64,000 nt of DNA from DASSKA01 sp963839365 (GCA_963839365.1 CAWIUT010000010.1:310001-374000), one strand, 5' to 3'; positions 50,612-59,508 are shown, numbered from the stretch's first letter. Numbers and translations are program-made. Notes: a model not told the origin generated them from the sequence alone.

Positions 50612-51933
50612 GGCCACCGGAGGAGGCCGCCGTCCGCGTCGAAGCTCATGGGCACGGGGCCGCCGCTGATCGAGAGCCGGTCGTCGGCCTCCACCTCGGC
50701 CCTCAGCGACTCCGAGACCAGGAGGAGCTCGAGGTCCAGCGTGCTGCGTATCCGTACCACCCGAGCCCTGTCGACGTCCGCTCGACCGCACGTGAGCAGG
50801 GCCGCGGCGATGGCATCACGGTCCGTCGGGAAGGCGATCGGGATCTGCGCTCGTTGCGGGCCGCCGAGCCCGGACGTCATGGCGTTGACGTAGAGACTGC
50901 GCAGGTCCACCTTCTCGAGGATCCGGAAGGGGATGAAGTCGGCGAGGCCGACACCGATGGCGTTGCCCTGCGAGGCGTCGGTGACGTCGAGCGCCGCGAT
51001 GTTCGCGATGCGCGGCCGATCGAACTCCTGGGAGCCGCGGATCATCATCCGGCCGATCACGTTGGTGTCCATGCCGGACCCGGACACGTCCTTGCCGAGG
51101 GCGTCGACCACCATGACGTCGAGCTCGTCGAAGGGAAGCCGTCCCATGAGCTCCTTCGCCTCCTCGAGCAGAACCGACTCACCCGGACCGGCGATGTCCA
51201 CGGGCGCCAGGAAGGAGATCTTCGCCGCCCGGTCGAAGGCGTTCTCCACGATCGCCAGTCCACCGATCACCTTCCCGGTGTCGATCACACGCCTGGCCAC
51301 CCGGGGGATCCACACCCCGAGGTTCGCAGGCCCGTAGCGGTGGATGCCCTTCGCACCCCGGGCCTTGCCCAGCCCGATGGCCACAATCTTGCCGACGCCG
51401 CTCTCGTGCGGTCCCGAGAAGTCGGTGTGCGCCTTCACCCGGTTGATGGCAATGATCCCGTCGGCCTCGGCCGCATGGGCATCCAGGTGCGCGGCCGGCC
51501 CGCCCTCGACGCTGCCGAGATCGACCGTGTTCATGGTTGCCCTGATCGGCAGGCCCATGGACTCCTCGGTGACGCCGAGGCTGCGAAGCACCTCGAGCTG
51601 GCCCTCTGCAGTGGCGCCGCCGTGGGAGCCCATTGCCGGCACGATGAACGGCTCGGCGCCGAGCGACCTCAGCCATTCGCCGGTGGCGCGCAGCACCTCC
51701 GGAAGGTCGTGGATGCCTCGGCTTCCCGCGGTGAGCGCGACGGTCATCCCCGGGATGATCCGGCTTCGCAGCGCCTCGAGCGCTGCCCCGGTCGCTGCGG
51801 CCACGTCCGGCACCTGCGGGGCCTCGAACTTCTGCCGGACCGGCAGCATGGTGGGGAAGGGAGCGTCGTAGTGGAGCCCACGCACCTGCTCGAAAGGCCC
51901 GAGCCCCACGCTGCGTGGCGCGTCTGTCGTCAT
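50608..51933 (-). CDS. LarA-like nickel-pincer racemase/epimerase family protein (DUF2088)
   Basis: A 441-residue protein with the lactate-racemase N-terminal domain. VALTAGSRGIHDLPEVL (near residues 62-78), FIVPAMGSHGGATAEGQLEV (about 95-114) and the segment VKAHTDFSGPHESGVGKIVAIGLGKARGAKG (split near 165-195) carry His and Lys residues at positions resembling the nickel-pincer site. The family epimerises alpha-hydroxy acids, including some aldonates. ATG 51933 lies 38 bases after a 12-base motif shared with the XylD-like gene. Its stop overlaps the UxaA-like start (GTGA). No LarB/C/E cofactor genes are in the window, so the cofactor would have to be made elsewhere. Confidence 0.82.
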   Translation of the reverse strand: MTTDAPRSVGLGPFEQVRGLHYDAPFPTMLPVRQKFEAPQVPDVAAATGAALEALRSRIIPGMTVALTAGSRGIHDLPEVLRATGEWLRSLGAEPFIVPAMGSHGGATAEGQLEVLRSLGVTEESMGLPIRATMNTVDLGSVEGGPAAHLDAHAAEADGIIAINRVKAHTDFSGPHESGVGKIVAIGLGKARGAKGIHRYGPANLGVWIPRVARRVIDTGKVIGGLAIVENAFDRAAKISFLAPVDIAGPGESVLLEEAKELMGRLPFDELDVMVVDALGKDVSGSGMDTNVIGRMMIRGSQEFDRPRIANIAALDVTDASQGNAIGVGLADFIPFRILEKVDLRSLYVNAMTSGLGGPQRAQIPIAFPTDRDAIAAALLTCGRADVDRARVVRIRSTLDLELLLVSESLRAEVEADDRLSISGGPVPMSFDADGGLLRWP

Positions 51934-51970
51934 GCCCTGACCCCAGTCAACGTCGTCGTGGGCAAGCTGG

Positions 51971-51982
51971 TCATCTGATGTC
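51971..51982. promoter_or_regulatory. Candidate operator, copy 1 (TCATCTGATGTC)
   Basis: TCATCTGATGTC contains the perfect odd palindrome CATC-T-GATG. It lies 38 bases upstream of the LarA-like start and recurs at 53906-53917 upstream of the XylD-like gene. The GntR regulator encoded at 53935 is the likeliest binder. Confidence 0.6.
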
Positions 51983-52008
51983 GTGCTCTCAGCATGGCAG
52001 AGCCGACG

Positions 52009-52036
52009 GTCGTGGGTCGTGGGTCGTGGGTCGGGG
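52009..52036. repeat. Tandem heptamer repeat
   Basis: Three perfect copies of GTCGTGG and a fourth with one change (GTCGGGG) lie upstream of the LarA-like gene, between it and the XylD-like stop. They are probably a slippage product. Confidence 0.8.
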
Positions 52037-52079
52037 AGCGACACCTCCGGGGCATCGATGCCGCCCCGCAGGGCTTCGG

Positions 52080-53861
52080 TCAGTGACTGTGACGGGGGAC
52101 CCCTTTCGTCTGAGCCACGCGTTGGTAGGCCACCGCTGGTTCCAGCACCATGCCGTCGGCCAGCTGGCCGACCATCGACCTCTGGATCTCCTGCCAAGGC
52201 GTCTGCGAGGGTGGTACCAATGCCTGGCCGTCGTCCAGCTCGGCGCGCCGCTGCTCGAGATGCTCGTCGCTGACCAGCATGTCGACCCTGCCGGCGCGCA
52301 GGTCGAAGCGCACCGTGTCGCCGGTGCGCAGGAGCACCAGGCCCCCGCCGACTGCTGCCTCCGGGGAGGCGTTCAGGATCGACGGGGAGCCCGAGGTGCC
52401 GGATTGGCGGCCGTCGCCGATGCAGGGCAACGAGTGGATCCCTTTCTTGATCAGCTCGGCCGGGGGCTGCATGTTCACCACCTCGGCAGATCCCGGATAG
52501 CCGACGGGGCCGCACCCACGGATGAACAGGGCACAGTGCTCGTCGATGTGAAGGGCGGGATCCTCCAGCCGTTCGTGGTAGTCCTCTGGACCGTCGAAGA
52601 CGATCGCCCGGCACTCGAACACATCTGGCTGCTCCGGATCGCTCAGGTAGCGGTCTCGGAACTCGGGCGAGATGACGCTGGTCTTCATGATGGCGCTGTC
52701 GAACAGGTTCCCGGTCATCACGACGTAACCGGCCTTCTCGACGAGCGCGTCGTGGAAGGGGCGGATCACCTCGGGATCCTCGAGGGTGGCTTCCCGACAG
52801 TTGTCGCCGATGGTTCGGCCATTCACGGTCAGCGCACCTTCGTGGACAAGTCCGTGCTTCATCAGCTCGCTGACCACCGCCGGAACGCCCCCTGCACGGT
52901 GGTACTCCTCGCCGAGGAAACGTCCGGCCGGCTGGAGGTCGACGAGCAGTGGTACGTCGTGGCCGAGCTTCTGCCAGTCCTGCACCTCGAGCGGGACACC
53001 GGCATGGCGGGCAATGGCGTTGACGTGGATGGGAGCGTTGGTGGAACCGCCGATGGCGGAGTTGACCATGATCGCGTTCTCGAACGCGTCCCGCGTGAGG
53101 ATGTCGGAGGGCTTCAGATCCTCGTGGACCATCTCGACGATGCGCAGACCAGTCAGATAGGCGACCCGGCCCCGGTCGCGGTGTGGTGCGGGGATGGCGG
53201 CCGAGCCGGGCAGGCTCATGCCGAGTGCCTCTGCCAGGCTGTTCATGGTGGAAGCGGTGCCCATCGTGTTGCAGTGGCCCGGGGACGGGGCGGAGGAGGC
53301 GACCATCTCGACGAACTCAGCCTCGTCGATCTCGCCGGCGGCCAGCATCTCGCGGGCCTTCCACACGATCGTCCCCGACCCGACACGTTCTCCCTTGAAC
53401 CATCCGTTCAGCATCGGTCCGCCGGAGAGGACAATCGCGGGGATGTTCACAGTGGCGGCGGCCATCAGGCAGGCGGGAGTCGTCTTGTCGCACCCAGTGG
53501 TGAGCACCACTGCGTCGAGCGGATAACCGTAGAGGGTCTCCACCAGGCCGACGTAGGCGAGATTGCGGTCGAGTGCTGCGGTCGGTCGCTTGCCGGTCTC
53601 CTGGATGGGGTGCACCGGGAACTCGAAGGCGACACCGCCCCGCTCACGGATACCTTCGCGTACCCGCTCCGCGAGCTGCAGGTGGTGGCGGTTGCACGGA
53701 GACAGGTCCGAACCGGTCTGGGCTATTCCGATGATCGGCTTGCCCGACTGGAGCTCCTCGCGGGTCATCCCCCAGTTCATGTACCGCTCGATGTAGAGCG
53801 CAGTCATCCCGATGTTCTCCGGGTTGTTGAACCACTCCTGGCTGCGCAAGCGCCTCGACAC
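52080..53861 (-). CDS. XylD-like D-xylonate/aldonate dehydratase (IlvD/Edd family)
   Basis: A 593-residue iron-sulfur dehydratase that should convert D-xylonate or a related aldonate to a 2-keto-3-deoxy acid. The cluster Cys are in AQTGSDLSPCNRHHL (near residue 60), LTTGCDKTTPACLM (near 128) and SAPSPGHCNTMGTAST (near 200). FPVHPIQETGKRPTAALDRN and the C-terminal PGSAEVVNMQPPAELIKKGI (key residues PGSAEV) agree with Caulobacter XylD nearly end to end, including the RRxRSxxWF N-terminus and the PRHxH C-terminus. GTG 53861 is chosen because GAGGTG lies six bases upstream and the length then equals XylD. Its own promoter region is the 73 bases after the GntR gene. Confidence 0.92.
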   Translation of the reverse strand: MSRRLRSQEWFNNPENIGMTALYIERYMNWGMTREELQSGKPIIGIAQTGSDLSPCNRHHLQLAERVREGIRERGGVAFEFPVHPIQETGKRPTAALDRNLAYVGLVETLYGYPLDAVVLTTGCDKTTPACLMAAATVNIPAIVLSGGPMLNGWFKGERVGSGTIVWKAREMLAAGEIDEAEFVEMVASSAPSPGHCNTMGTASTMNSLAEALGMSLPGSAAIPAPHRDRGRVAYLTGLRIVEMVHEDLKPSDILTRDAFENAIMVNSAIGGSTNAPIHVNAIARHAGVPLEVQDWQKLGHDVPLLVDLQPAGRFLGEEYHRAGGVPAVVSELMKHGLVHEGALTVNGRTIGDNCREATLEDPEVIRPFHDALVEKAGYVVMTGNLFDSAIMKTSVISPEFRDRYLSDPEQPDVFECRAIVFDGPEDYHERLEDPALHIDEHCALFIRGCGPVGYPGSAEVVNMQPPAELIKKGIHSLPCIGDGRQSGTSGSPSILNASPEAAVGGGLVLLRTGDTVRFDLRAGRVDMLVSDEHLEQRRAELDDGQALVPPSQTPWQEIQRSMVGQLADGMVLEPAVAYQRVAQTKGVPRHSH

Positions 53862-53905
53862 GAGCCGCACCTCACCCTCGTCGACCTGCCCTGTGGCACA
53901 TCTAT

Positions 53906-53917
53906 TCATCTGATGTC
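53906..53917. promoter_or_regulatory. Candidate operator, copy 2 (TCATCTGATGTC)
   Basis: This is identical over 12 bases to 51971-51982 and lies 44 bases upstream of the chosen XylD-like start, in the short gap after the GntR gene. The similar distance to both starts supports a common regulator. Confidence 0.6.
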
Positions 53918-53934
53918 TTGGCAACCTAGGGTGC

Positions 53935-54687
53935 TCACCCGGAGGTGTCAACACCATCGGGGCAGGACATGGACGCGATGTATGCGCGGGTCTCCTCGAG
54001 GTGGCGGGCCATCAAGTCCGCGGCACTCCGCGGCGCACGCTTGCGAATCGCCTCGTAGATTCTGTTGTGCATCTCGAGAGCGCGCGTGTTGACGGCGTGG
54101 TCCTGCGAGGTCTGGAGGCGGATCTCCCGCAGGCCGGCGTCCACCGGAGCCAACAGTGCGGGGACGAAGTCGTTGTCGACCGAGCGCAGCACGGCCAGGT
54201 GGAAGTCGATGTCGGCGCGTGAGAAGGACACCGCGTCCTGGACCTCATGCGCTGCTCTCGCGCGGTCCAGCGCGGAGCGCATCTCCCGCAGCGACTCCGT
54301 GCCGCGCCGCCTGGCCGAGAGTGCCGCAGCACCCACCTCGACGATGCTGCGCACCTCAGTGAGTCGCAGTGCGAGCTCGTGGTCCCTTCGCACCAGAGTC
54401 GACAGCAGCTGCGGGTCGAAAGGCAGCCATCGGGCCGTCGGGTTCACGAAGGTGCCTCGTCCCTGCTCCACCCGTAGCACGCCCCGCTGACCCAGGGACT
54501 TCACGGCCTCTCGCAGCGTCAGACGCGAGACGCCGGCCTCCTCGGCGAGCACCGGCTCCGGGGGGAGCCGGGACTCGGACGGGTAGACACCATCCACGAT
54601 GTCCTGGAGCAGCCGATCAGCCACCTGCTCGGAGAGGCCGCTGCGAACCGCGCGACGGTCGGCCCGTGCCGGCCTGGCCTCCGTCAT
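53935..54687 (-). CDS. GntR/FadR-family transcriptional regulator of the aldonate genes
   Basis: A 250-residue regulator. The winged helix (about residues 18-85) has the FadR-type LPPEPVLAEEAGVSRLTLRE and AVKSLGQRGVLRVEQGRGTFV. The FCD effector domain (about 105-235) has EVRSIVEVGAAALSARR, the metal or ligand positions in RADIDFHLAVLRS and the late His in MHNRIYEAI and ARHLEETRAYI. It follows PdxA2 by 23 bases and precedes the XylD-like gene by 73, so it is embedded in the gene set it probably controls. A sugar acid or its keto product is the expected effector. Confidence 0.92.
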   Translation of the reverse strand: MTEARPARADRRAVRSGLSEQVADRLLQDIVDGVYPSESRLPPEPVLAEEAGVSRLTLREAVKSLGQRGVLRVEQGRGTFVNPTARWLPFDPQLLSTLVRRDHELALRLTEVRSIVEVGAAALSARRRGTESLREMRSALDRARAAHEVQDAVSFSRADIDFHLAVLRSVDNDFVPALLAPVDAGLREIRLQTSQDHAVNTRALEMHNRIYEAIRKRAPRSAADLMARHLEETRAYIASMSCPDGVDTSG

Positions 54688-54710
54688 GCCCCGCTCCTCA
54701 CGATGCGACC

Positions 54711-55709
54711 CTAGCGCGTGGAGGTCGGTGCGAGCTCCGCTGCTTGGCGGATCGCCTCGACCAGGCTGGCCTCCTCGGCGAGCCCCTTGCCCGCGATGTC
54801 GAAGGCGGTTCCATGATCGACACTCGTGCGGATGACCGGCAGCCCGACCGTGACGTTGACGCCGGCCTCGATGCCGAGCACCTTGACGGGGCCGTGGCCC
54901 TGGTCGTGGTACATGGCCACCACCAGGTCGAAGTCACCGCGGCCGGCGCGGAAGAAGATGGTGTCCGCCGGCAGCGGCCCCACGGCGTCGATCCCGTCCG
55001 CACGGACAGCGGCGATGCCCGGCACGACCTTCTCCTCCTCCTCGCCGTACCCGAACAGCCCGTTCTCGCCCGCGTGGGGGTTGATTCCGCACACCGCGAT
55101 GCGCGGGTGCTCGACGCCGGCCCTGATCAGCACCTCGTGGCCGCGTCGGATGGTTCGCTCCACGAGCCCCGGCTCGATCTTGTTCACCATGTCGATCAGC
55201 CCGAGGTGGGTGGTCACGTGGATCACCCGCAGCCGCGGCGCGTTGAGCAACATCGAGACCTCCTCGGTCCCGGTGAGCTCCGCGAGCAGCTCGGTATGGC
55301 CGGGAAAGACGTGGCCGGCCGCGTGCAGAGCCTCCTTGTTCAATGGTGCGGTGCAGATCGCGTCAGCGCGGCCGCTGGTGGCAAGCTCGACCGCCTTCAC
55401 GACGAACCGGTAGGCGCCCTCCCCAGCCACGGCCGACAGTGCGCCGAACGCCAGGTCGTCCGGGATGCACTCGAGGTCGACGACGTCCACGGCGCCCGGC
55501 TCGAACGCCGCGTCCTCAGGCCCTTCGACCGGACAGATGTCCAGCCGTGCGTCGGTCAGCCCGGCTGCCCGGCGCAGCCGGGCGGCGTCACCGACGACGA
55601 GGGGACGTGCCCACTCGTATGGCGCACGGCTGGCGAGCGCCTTGACGATGATCTCGGGACCCACTCCTGCAGCGTCACCCATGGTGATCGCTACGACTGG
55701 CTTGGTCAT
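54711..55709 (-). CDS. pdxA2: PdxA2-type four-carbon acid phosphate dehydrogenase
   Basis: A 332-residue PdxA-family dehydrogenase. ITMGDAAGVGPEII opens the protein. The metal-binding His are in FPGHTELLAELTG (near 137), THLGLIDM-flanking IHVTTHL, and MYHDQGHGPVKVLG (near 273). The Lys/Asp site is in TAPLNKEAL and RTSVDHGTAFDIAG. In vitamin B6 PdxA the third motif is usually HDQGLPVLK; the form HDQGHGPVK is characteristic of PdxA2, which oxidises D-threonate 4-phosphate and then decarboxylates it to dihydroxyacetone phosphate. The DUF1537 kinase gene 13 bases upstream agrees. ATG 55709. Confidence 0.9.
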   Translation of the reverse strand: MTKPVVAITMGDAAGVGPEIIVKALASRAPYEWARPLVVGDAARLRRAAGLTDARLDICPVEGPEDAAFEPGAVDVVDLECIPDDLAFGALSAVAGEGAYRFVVKAVELATSGRADAICTAPLNKEALHAAGHVFPGHTELLAELTGTEEVSMLLNAPRLRVIHVTTHLGLIDMVNKIEPGLVERTIRRGHEVLIRAGVEHPRIAVCGINPHAGENGLFGYGEEEEKVVPGIAAVRADGIDAVGPLPADTIFFRAGRGDFDLVVAMYHDQGHGPVKVLGIEAGVNVTVGLPVIRTSVDHGTAFDIAGKGLAEEASLVEAIRQAAELAPTSTR

Positions 55710-55722
55710 GCGTCTTTCCCCT

Positions 55723-56892
55723 CTACCGTTGCGTTCCCAAGGGCGCCAGACAGCGCAGCAGAGACCCTGCGTCGCCGAACGCGCCCGCTTTGGTGACCAT
55801 GTCGATGCCGAGCGCCGGCACGTGCGAGTGGACGACGCCGGGCTCTCGCTCACCGAGGACGTCCAGGCGGTCGGCTCCGGCTTCAGTGAGGATCGCACGA
55901 GCCGTCTCGCCGCCGGTTGCCACCAGGGTGCTCACCCGGTCGAGCGCTCCCAGGGCCGCGCGAGCGAGGCTTCTCGCGAACGTCGGCGCTTCGGTCAGGC
56001 GGACGGGTGCGTGAGGGTCCAGGGCCAGCACCGCGTGCCCACGTGCCAGCGCGGCGCGCAGGGTAGAGGCGGTCTGCGGCTCGTTGGGGGAGAGCGCCAC
56101 GTGCGAGACGTCCGGGCAGGCGGCGAGGGACTCAACCTGAGCGCGGGCCATGCGCGCCCGGCTGCCGACCACGACCAGGACGTTGCCTTGTTGCGCCGCC
56201 GCGTGGGGGGGCCGGTTCGGCCGACCCGGTTCGACGAGCCCGCCGAGCGAGCGGGCGAGCCCCCCGGAGCCGGCCAGCAGCAAGGGCTGCTCGGCCAGGT
56301 CAGCGGCCTCCGCAACCAGCGACAGATGGGCGTCCACCTCGCCGTCGACGACGACCGCAGCGACCCCGGCGGACCGTGCGGCGCCGAAGGTCTCGGCGAG
56401 GGACTGCGCATCGGCGAGCTCCTCGACGGGAACGTGGCGGGTGATCAGACCGCCGGCCTGCAACAGTCGCACGACGTCGCGGTCCTTCCTCGGCGCGGCG
56501 AGGGGCGCACCGTGGACGTACACCTGGCCGCCCACCGTGGTGCGACCCGTGGCGGGAAACGCAGGGGCCACCACGATGAGCACGGGGGTGCCGCGAGAGA
56601 GCGCGCCCGCCATGGCTCGAAGCTCAACGGCGATGTTGCCGCGCAACGTCGAGTCGATCTTCTTGAACAACCGCGCTCCGAGGGCACTGCCTCGGTTCGC
56701 GGCGCGGATGACACGCTCTGCGGCCGCTTCCTCGGTGCAGTAGCGGCTGTCGGTGTCCGGCGCCAGTGCGTCGGCAGCGGGCCACTCGGCCTCCATGTCC
56801 AAGACGATCGACGTCGTGGCGCGCGGCGCCATCGTGGCCACGCAGTCGGCGGCCCCGGTGAGGTCGTCCGCGACCAGGACGAGGCGGGTCAT
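55723..56892 (-). CDS. Four-carbon acid sugar kinase (DUF1537 family, DtnK/OtnK-like)
   Basis: A 389-residue kinase with the two DUF1537 domains. The N-terminal domain has LVADDLTGAADCVATM (about residues 5-20), DTDSRYC, and the substrate Lys/Asp pair in FKKIDSTLRGNIAVEL (about 75-90). The nucleotide-binding C-terminal domain has LLLAGSGGLARSLG, VVVGSRARMARAQ and ATGGETARAIL (about 333-343). Members phosphorylate D-threonate or D-erythronate at C4. The PdxA2 gene 13 bases downstream uses exactly such a product, so this is the first step of a two-enzyme route to dihydroxyacetone phosphate. It heads the minus-strand gene set, with ATG 56892. Confidence 0.92.
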   Translation of the reverse strand: MTRLVLVADDLTGAADCVATMAPRATTSIVLDMEAEWPAADALAPDTDSRYCTEEAAAERVIRAANRGSALGARLFKKIDSTLRGNIAVELRAMAGALSRGTPVLIVVAPAFPATGRTTVGGQVYVHGAPLAAPRKDRDVVRLLQAGGLITRHVPVEELADAQSLAETFGAARSAGVAAVVVDGEVDAHLSLVAEAADLAEQPLLLAGSGGLARSLGGLVEPGRPNRPPHAAAQQGNVLVVVGSRARMARAQVESLAACPDVSHVALSPNEPQTASTLRAALARGHAVLALDPHAPVRLTEAPTFARSLARAALGALDRVSTLVATGGETARAILTEAGADRLDVLGEREPGVVHSHVPALGIDMVTKAGAFGDAGSLLRCLAPLGTQR

Positions 56893-57089
56893 CTCTCTCC
56901 GTGGGTCAGGTCAGGCTGGTTGAGATCGGTCCCAAGGATTGCAGAGACTGCTCATCGACTTTTATCTCATTTCAGTGCCACATTGGGTCTTGGCGCGGGG
57001 ATGGCCTGAGGTTTAGGGTGAGCGACAATTCCGAACAGTCGTTCACCAGCGTGAACGGCTCGAGCCCAGAGTGGACCTCAGGAGGTTTC
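56893..57089. promoter_or_regulatory. Divergent promoter region between kinase and sugar importer operons
   Basis: 197 bases without a gene. The part around 56958-56985 is AT-rich (TTTTATCTCATTTCAG) and likely contains promoter elements for one or both operons. The TCATCTGATGTC motif is not present here. Confidence 0.4.
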
Positions 57090-58478
57090 ATGCCGCGCGA
57101 TGGAGAACTCCCACCGGCGATCCCCCCATCCGAACTCGCCAGGTTGGCCGCCACCGGGGTGAGCCGCCGCTCCCTGCTGCGCTCCGTGGGGCTGGGCGTC
57201 GGCGCGCTGGCCACCGGCTCACTGCTCAGCGCCTGCGGCGGCTCCAGCGCCAGCGGATCGCCGAAGGTGGTCAAGTCCGGACCGATCGAGAAGGGCGCGA
57301 AGCTCAAGCTGCTGCGCTGGTCGGCCTTCGTGGACGCCGACCAGAAGTACTGGGAGAAGCACACCAAGGCCTTCACCCAGAAGACCGGGGTGCCGGTCAG
57401 CATCGACTGGGAGACCTGGACCGACGTACAGCCCAAGGCCGCGACGGCGGCGCACGTCGGGTCGGGTCCGGACATCGCCATCGCGTTCTACGACACCCCT
57501 CAGCAGTTCCCGGACAAGCTCGTCGACCTGTCCGATGTCGCCAAGGAGATCTCCAACCAGGCGGGCGCCTGGTTCCCGACCCCGCAGAAGTACGGCCAGG
57601 CCGACGGCAAGTGGATCGCGATCCCGCTCGGTGCCAACGGCGCGGAGTGGAACTACCGCAAGTCCTGGGCGCAGAAGGCCGGCTTCAGCGAGTTCCCGAA
57701 GGACACGTCAGGGCTCCTCGAGTTCGCCACGGCGATGAAGAAGGACGGCCACCCGATCGGTCTGGCGCTCGGCCACGCGGTCGGTGACGCCAACACCTGG
57801 ACGCACTGGCTGATCTGGGCCTTCGGCGGACAGACCGTCGACTCCAGCGGCAAGATCGTCGTCGACAGCGACCAGATGGTCAAGGCGCTGGAGTACGCCA
57901 AGAAGCTGGGCGACCAGATGATCAGCGGTGTTGCGTCGTGGGACGACTCCAACAACAACAAGGCTTATCTGGCGGGGCAGATCGGTGCTACGTCGAACGG
58001 CATCTCGATCTACTACTCGGCGAAGACCGATGCGCCCGCGATCGCCGCAGACACCATGACGGCTGGGTTTCCAGTCGGCCCGGTCGGCAAGCCGACGCAG
58101 TTCCACCAGATCTCGCAGTTCATGGTGTTCGCCTACACGCAGTACCCGAACGCGGCCAAGGAGTACATCAAGTTCATGATGGCTCCAGAGCAGTACAAGC
58201 CCTGGATGCGCGCCTCGGACGGTTACGTCAGCTCGCCCCTCGAGGACTACACCAAGGACCCGTTCTGGACGTCTCAGCCGCAGTTCCTGCCCTACCGCGA
58301 TGCGGCCAAGGACATGCTGTGGGACGGGTACGCCGGCCCGCTGGGCATCCATTCCTCGCAGGCCCTCGCCGACTACGTGGTGGTCGACATGGTGGCCCGT
58401 GCGGCTACCGGTCAACAGACTCCGAAGGAGTCGGCGAACCAGGCAGCCGCCGCGCTGAAGCGGATCTACGGGGCCTGA
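57090..58478 (+). CDS. Sugar ABC importer binding protein (CUT1, Tat lipoprotein)
   Basis: A 462-residue extracellular solute-binding lipoprotein. The N-terminus carries a twin-arginine signal, SRRSLLRSVGLGVGALATGS, ending in the lipobox LSAC (Cys near residue 50). The mature part is a family 1 binding protein: LKLLRWSAFVDADQKYW, FTQKTGVPVSIDWETW, GSGPDIAIAFYDTPQQF and WFPTPQKYGQADGKWIAIPL, ending in a long helical C-lobe. Such proteins bind oligosaccharides, polyols or sugar acids. ATG 57090 has AGGAGGT upstream. It leads a four-gene importer operon divergent from the threonate-kinase gene, so an aldonate or its precursor sugar is a likely ligand. Confidence 0.93.
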   Translation: MPRDGELPPAIPPSELARLAATGVSRRSLLRSVGLGVGALATGSLLSACGGSSASGSPKVVKSGPIEKGAKLKLLRWSAFVDADQKYWEKHTKAFTQKTGVPVSIDWETWTDVQPKAATAAHVGSGPDIAIAFYDTPQQFPDKLVDLSDVAKEISNQAGAWFPTPQKYGQADGKWIAIPLGANGAEWNYRKSWAQKAGFSEFPKDTSGLLEFATAMKKDGHPIGLALGHAVGDANTWTHWLIWAFGGQTVDSSGKIVVDSDQMVKALEYAKKLGDQMISGVASWDDSNNNKAYLAGQIGATSNGISIYYSAKTDAPAIAADTMTAGFPVGPVGKPTQFHQISQFMVFAYTQYPNAAKEYIKFMMAPEQYKPWMRASDGYVSSPLEDYTKDPFWTSQPQFLPYRDAAKDMLWDGYAGPLGIHSSQALADYVVVDMVARAATGQQTPKESANQAAAALKRIYGA

Positions 58479-58559
58479 CCATCGCCTGGACGGCCGTGGG
58501 TGCCAGCCGCTCTGCTCGGCGCCCACGGCCTCAGGCCGAGAGCTAGGAAGGAACCAGGG

Positions 58560-59504
58560 ATGGCAGCCACCACCCAAGAGGTCCCGATGAGCCGGACGGG
58601 GCCACCGGGACCCGGCGTGCCGTGGCGGGTCCGCCTGCGCAACGACTCGCGGCTGGCGGCGATACTCTTCCTGCTGCCGGCGGTGCTCATCCTCGTAGGG
58701 CTGCTGGGCTACCCGCTGGTGCTGGGCATCTGGCTCAGCCTCACAAACGAGACGCTCGCGGAGTCGGGGCACTTCGTCGGTCTCTCGAACTTCATCTACC
58801 TGGTGCAGGACCCGGTGTTCCGGACCGCCGTGTTCAACACAATCCTGTACACGGTGGTCAGCATCTTCTTCAAGTACATCCTGGGCATGGCTCTCGCCCT
58901 GCTGCTCAACCAGAAGCTGAGGTTCAAGGGCCTTCTGCGCGCAGTGTTCCTGCTGCCCTGGGTGGTGCCGACCGTGCTGTCGGCGATCGCCTGGTGGTGG
59001 ATCTTCGACTCGCAGTTCTCCATCCTCAGCTGGCTCGGTATCCACCTCGGCCTGATCCACCACAACATCGACTTCCTTGGCTCACCCTGGAGCGCTCGTT
59101 GGTCGGTGATCGCGGTGGACATCTGGCGCGGGACCCCGTTCTTCGCGATCTCCCTGCTGGCTGGCCTGCAGACCGTGCCGAGGTCCCTGCATGAGGCGGC
59201 CGACATGGACGGGGCGAGCAGCTGGCAGCGCTTCCGCCACGTGACGCTCCCCATGCTGTCGGGGATCACTGCGATCGTGGTCACCTTCTCGGCGATCTTC
59301 ACCTTCAGCGACTTCGCCTTGGTCTACTCCATCACCCGCGGAGGGCCGAACAACGCCACCCACCTGTTGGCCACACTCGCCTACCAGCGGGCGATCCAAG
59401 GTGGGAACCTCTCGGAGGGCGCCGCGATCGCGATGTTCATCGTGCCGGTGCTGTTCGCGGTCACGCTGTTGACGTACTTCAAGGTCTCCCGGCGGAAGTG
59501 GTGA
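58560..59504 (+). CDS. Sugar ABC importer permease (MalF/UgpA-type)
   Basis: A 314-residue permease with six helices starting near residue 35. LFLLPAVLILVGLLGYPL is the usual first segment. VDIWRGTPFFAISLLAGLQ precedes the EAA loop, LHEAADMDGASSWQRFRHVT (about residues 216-235), which contacts the ATPase. The C-terminal ITRGGPNNATHLLATLAY is also typical of CUT1 permeases. ATG 58560 follows GGAAGGAACCAGGG; an ATG at 58587 is possible. It lies 81 bases after the binding-protein gene and four bases before the second permease. Confidence 0.93.
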   Translation: MAATTQEVPMSRTGPPGPGVPWRVRLRNDSRLAAILFLLPAVLILVGLLGYPLVLGIWLSLTNETLAESGHFVGLSNFIYLVQDPVFRTAVFNTILYTVVSIFFKYILGMALALLLNQKLRFKGLLRAVFLLPWVVPTVLSAIAWWWIFDSQFSILSWLGIHLGLIHHNIDFLGSPWSARWSVIAVDIWRGTPFFAISLLAGLQTVPRSLHEAADMDGASSWQRFRHVTLPMLSGITAIVVTFSAIFTFSDFALVYSITRGGPNNATHLLATLAYQRAIQGGNLSEGAAIAMFIVPVLFAVTLLTYFKVSRRKW

Positions 59505-59508
59505 TCCG

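Noticed and set aside
54711..55709. Calling PdxA2 a vitamin B6 enzyme (pdxA)
   Set aside because: The HDQGHGPVK motif and the adjoining DUF1537 kinase fit four-carbon acid breakdown, and no other pyridoxine genes are nearby.
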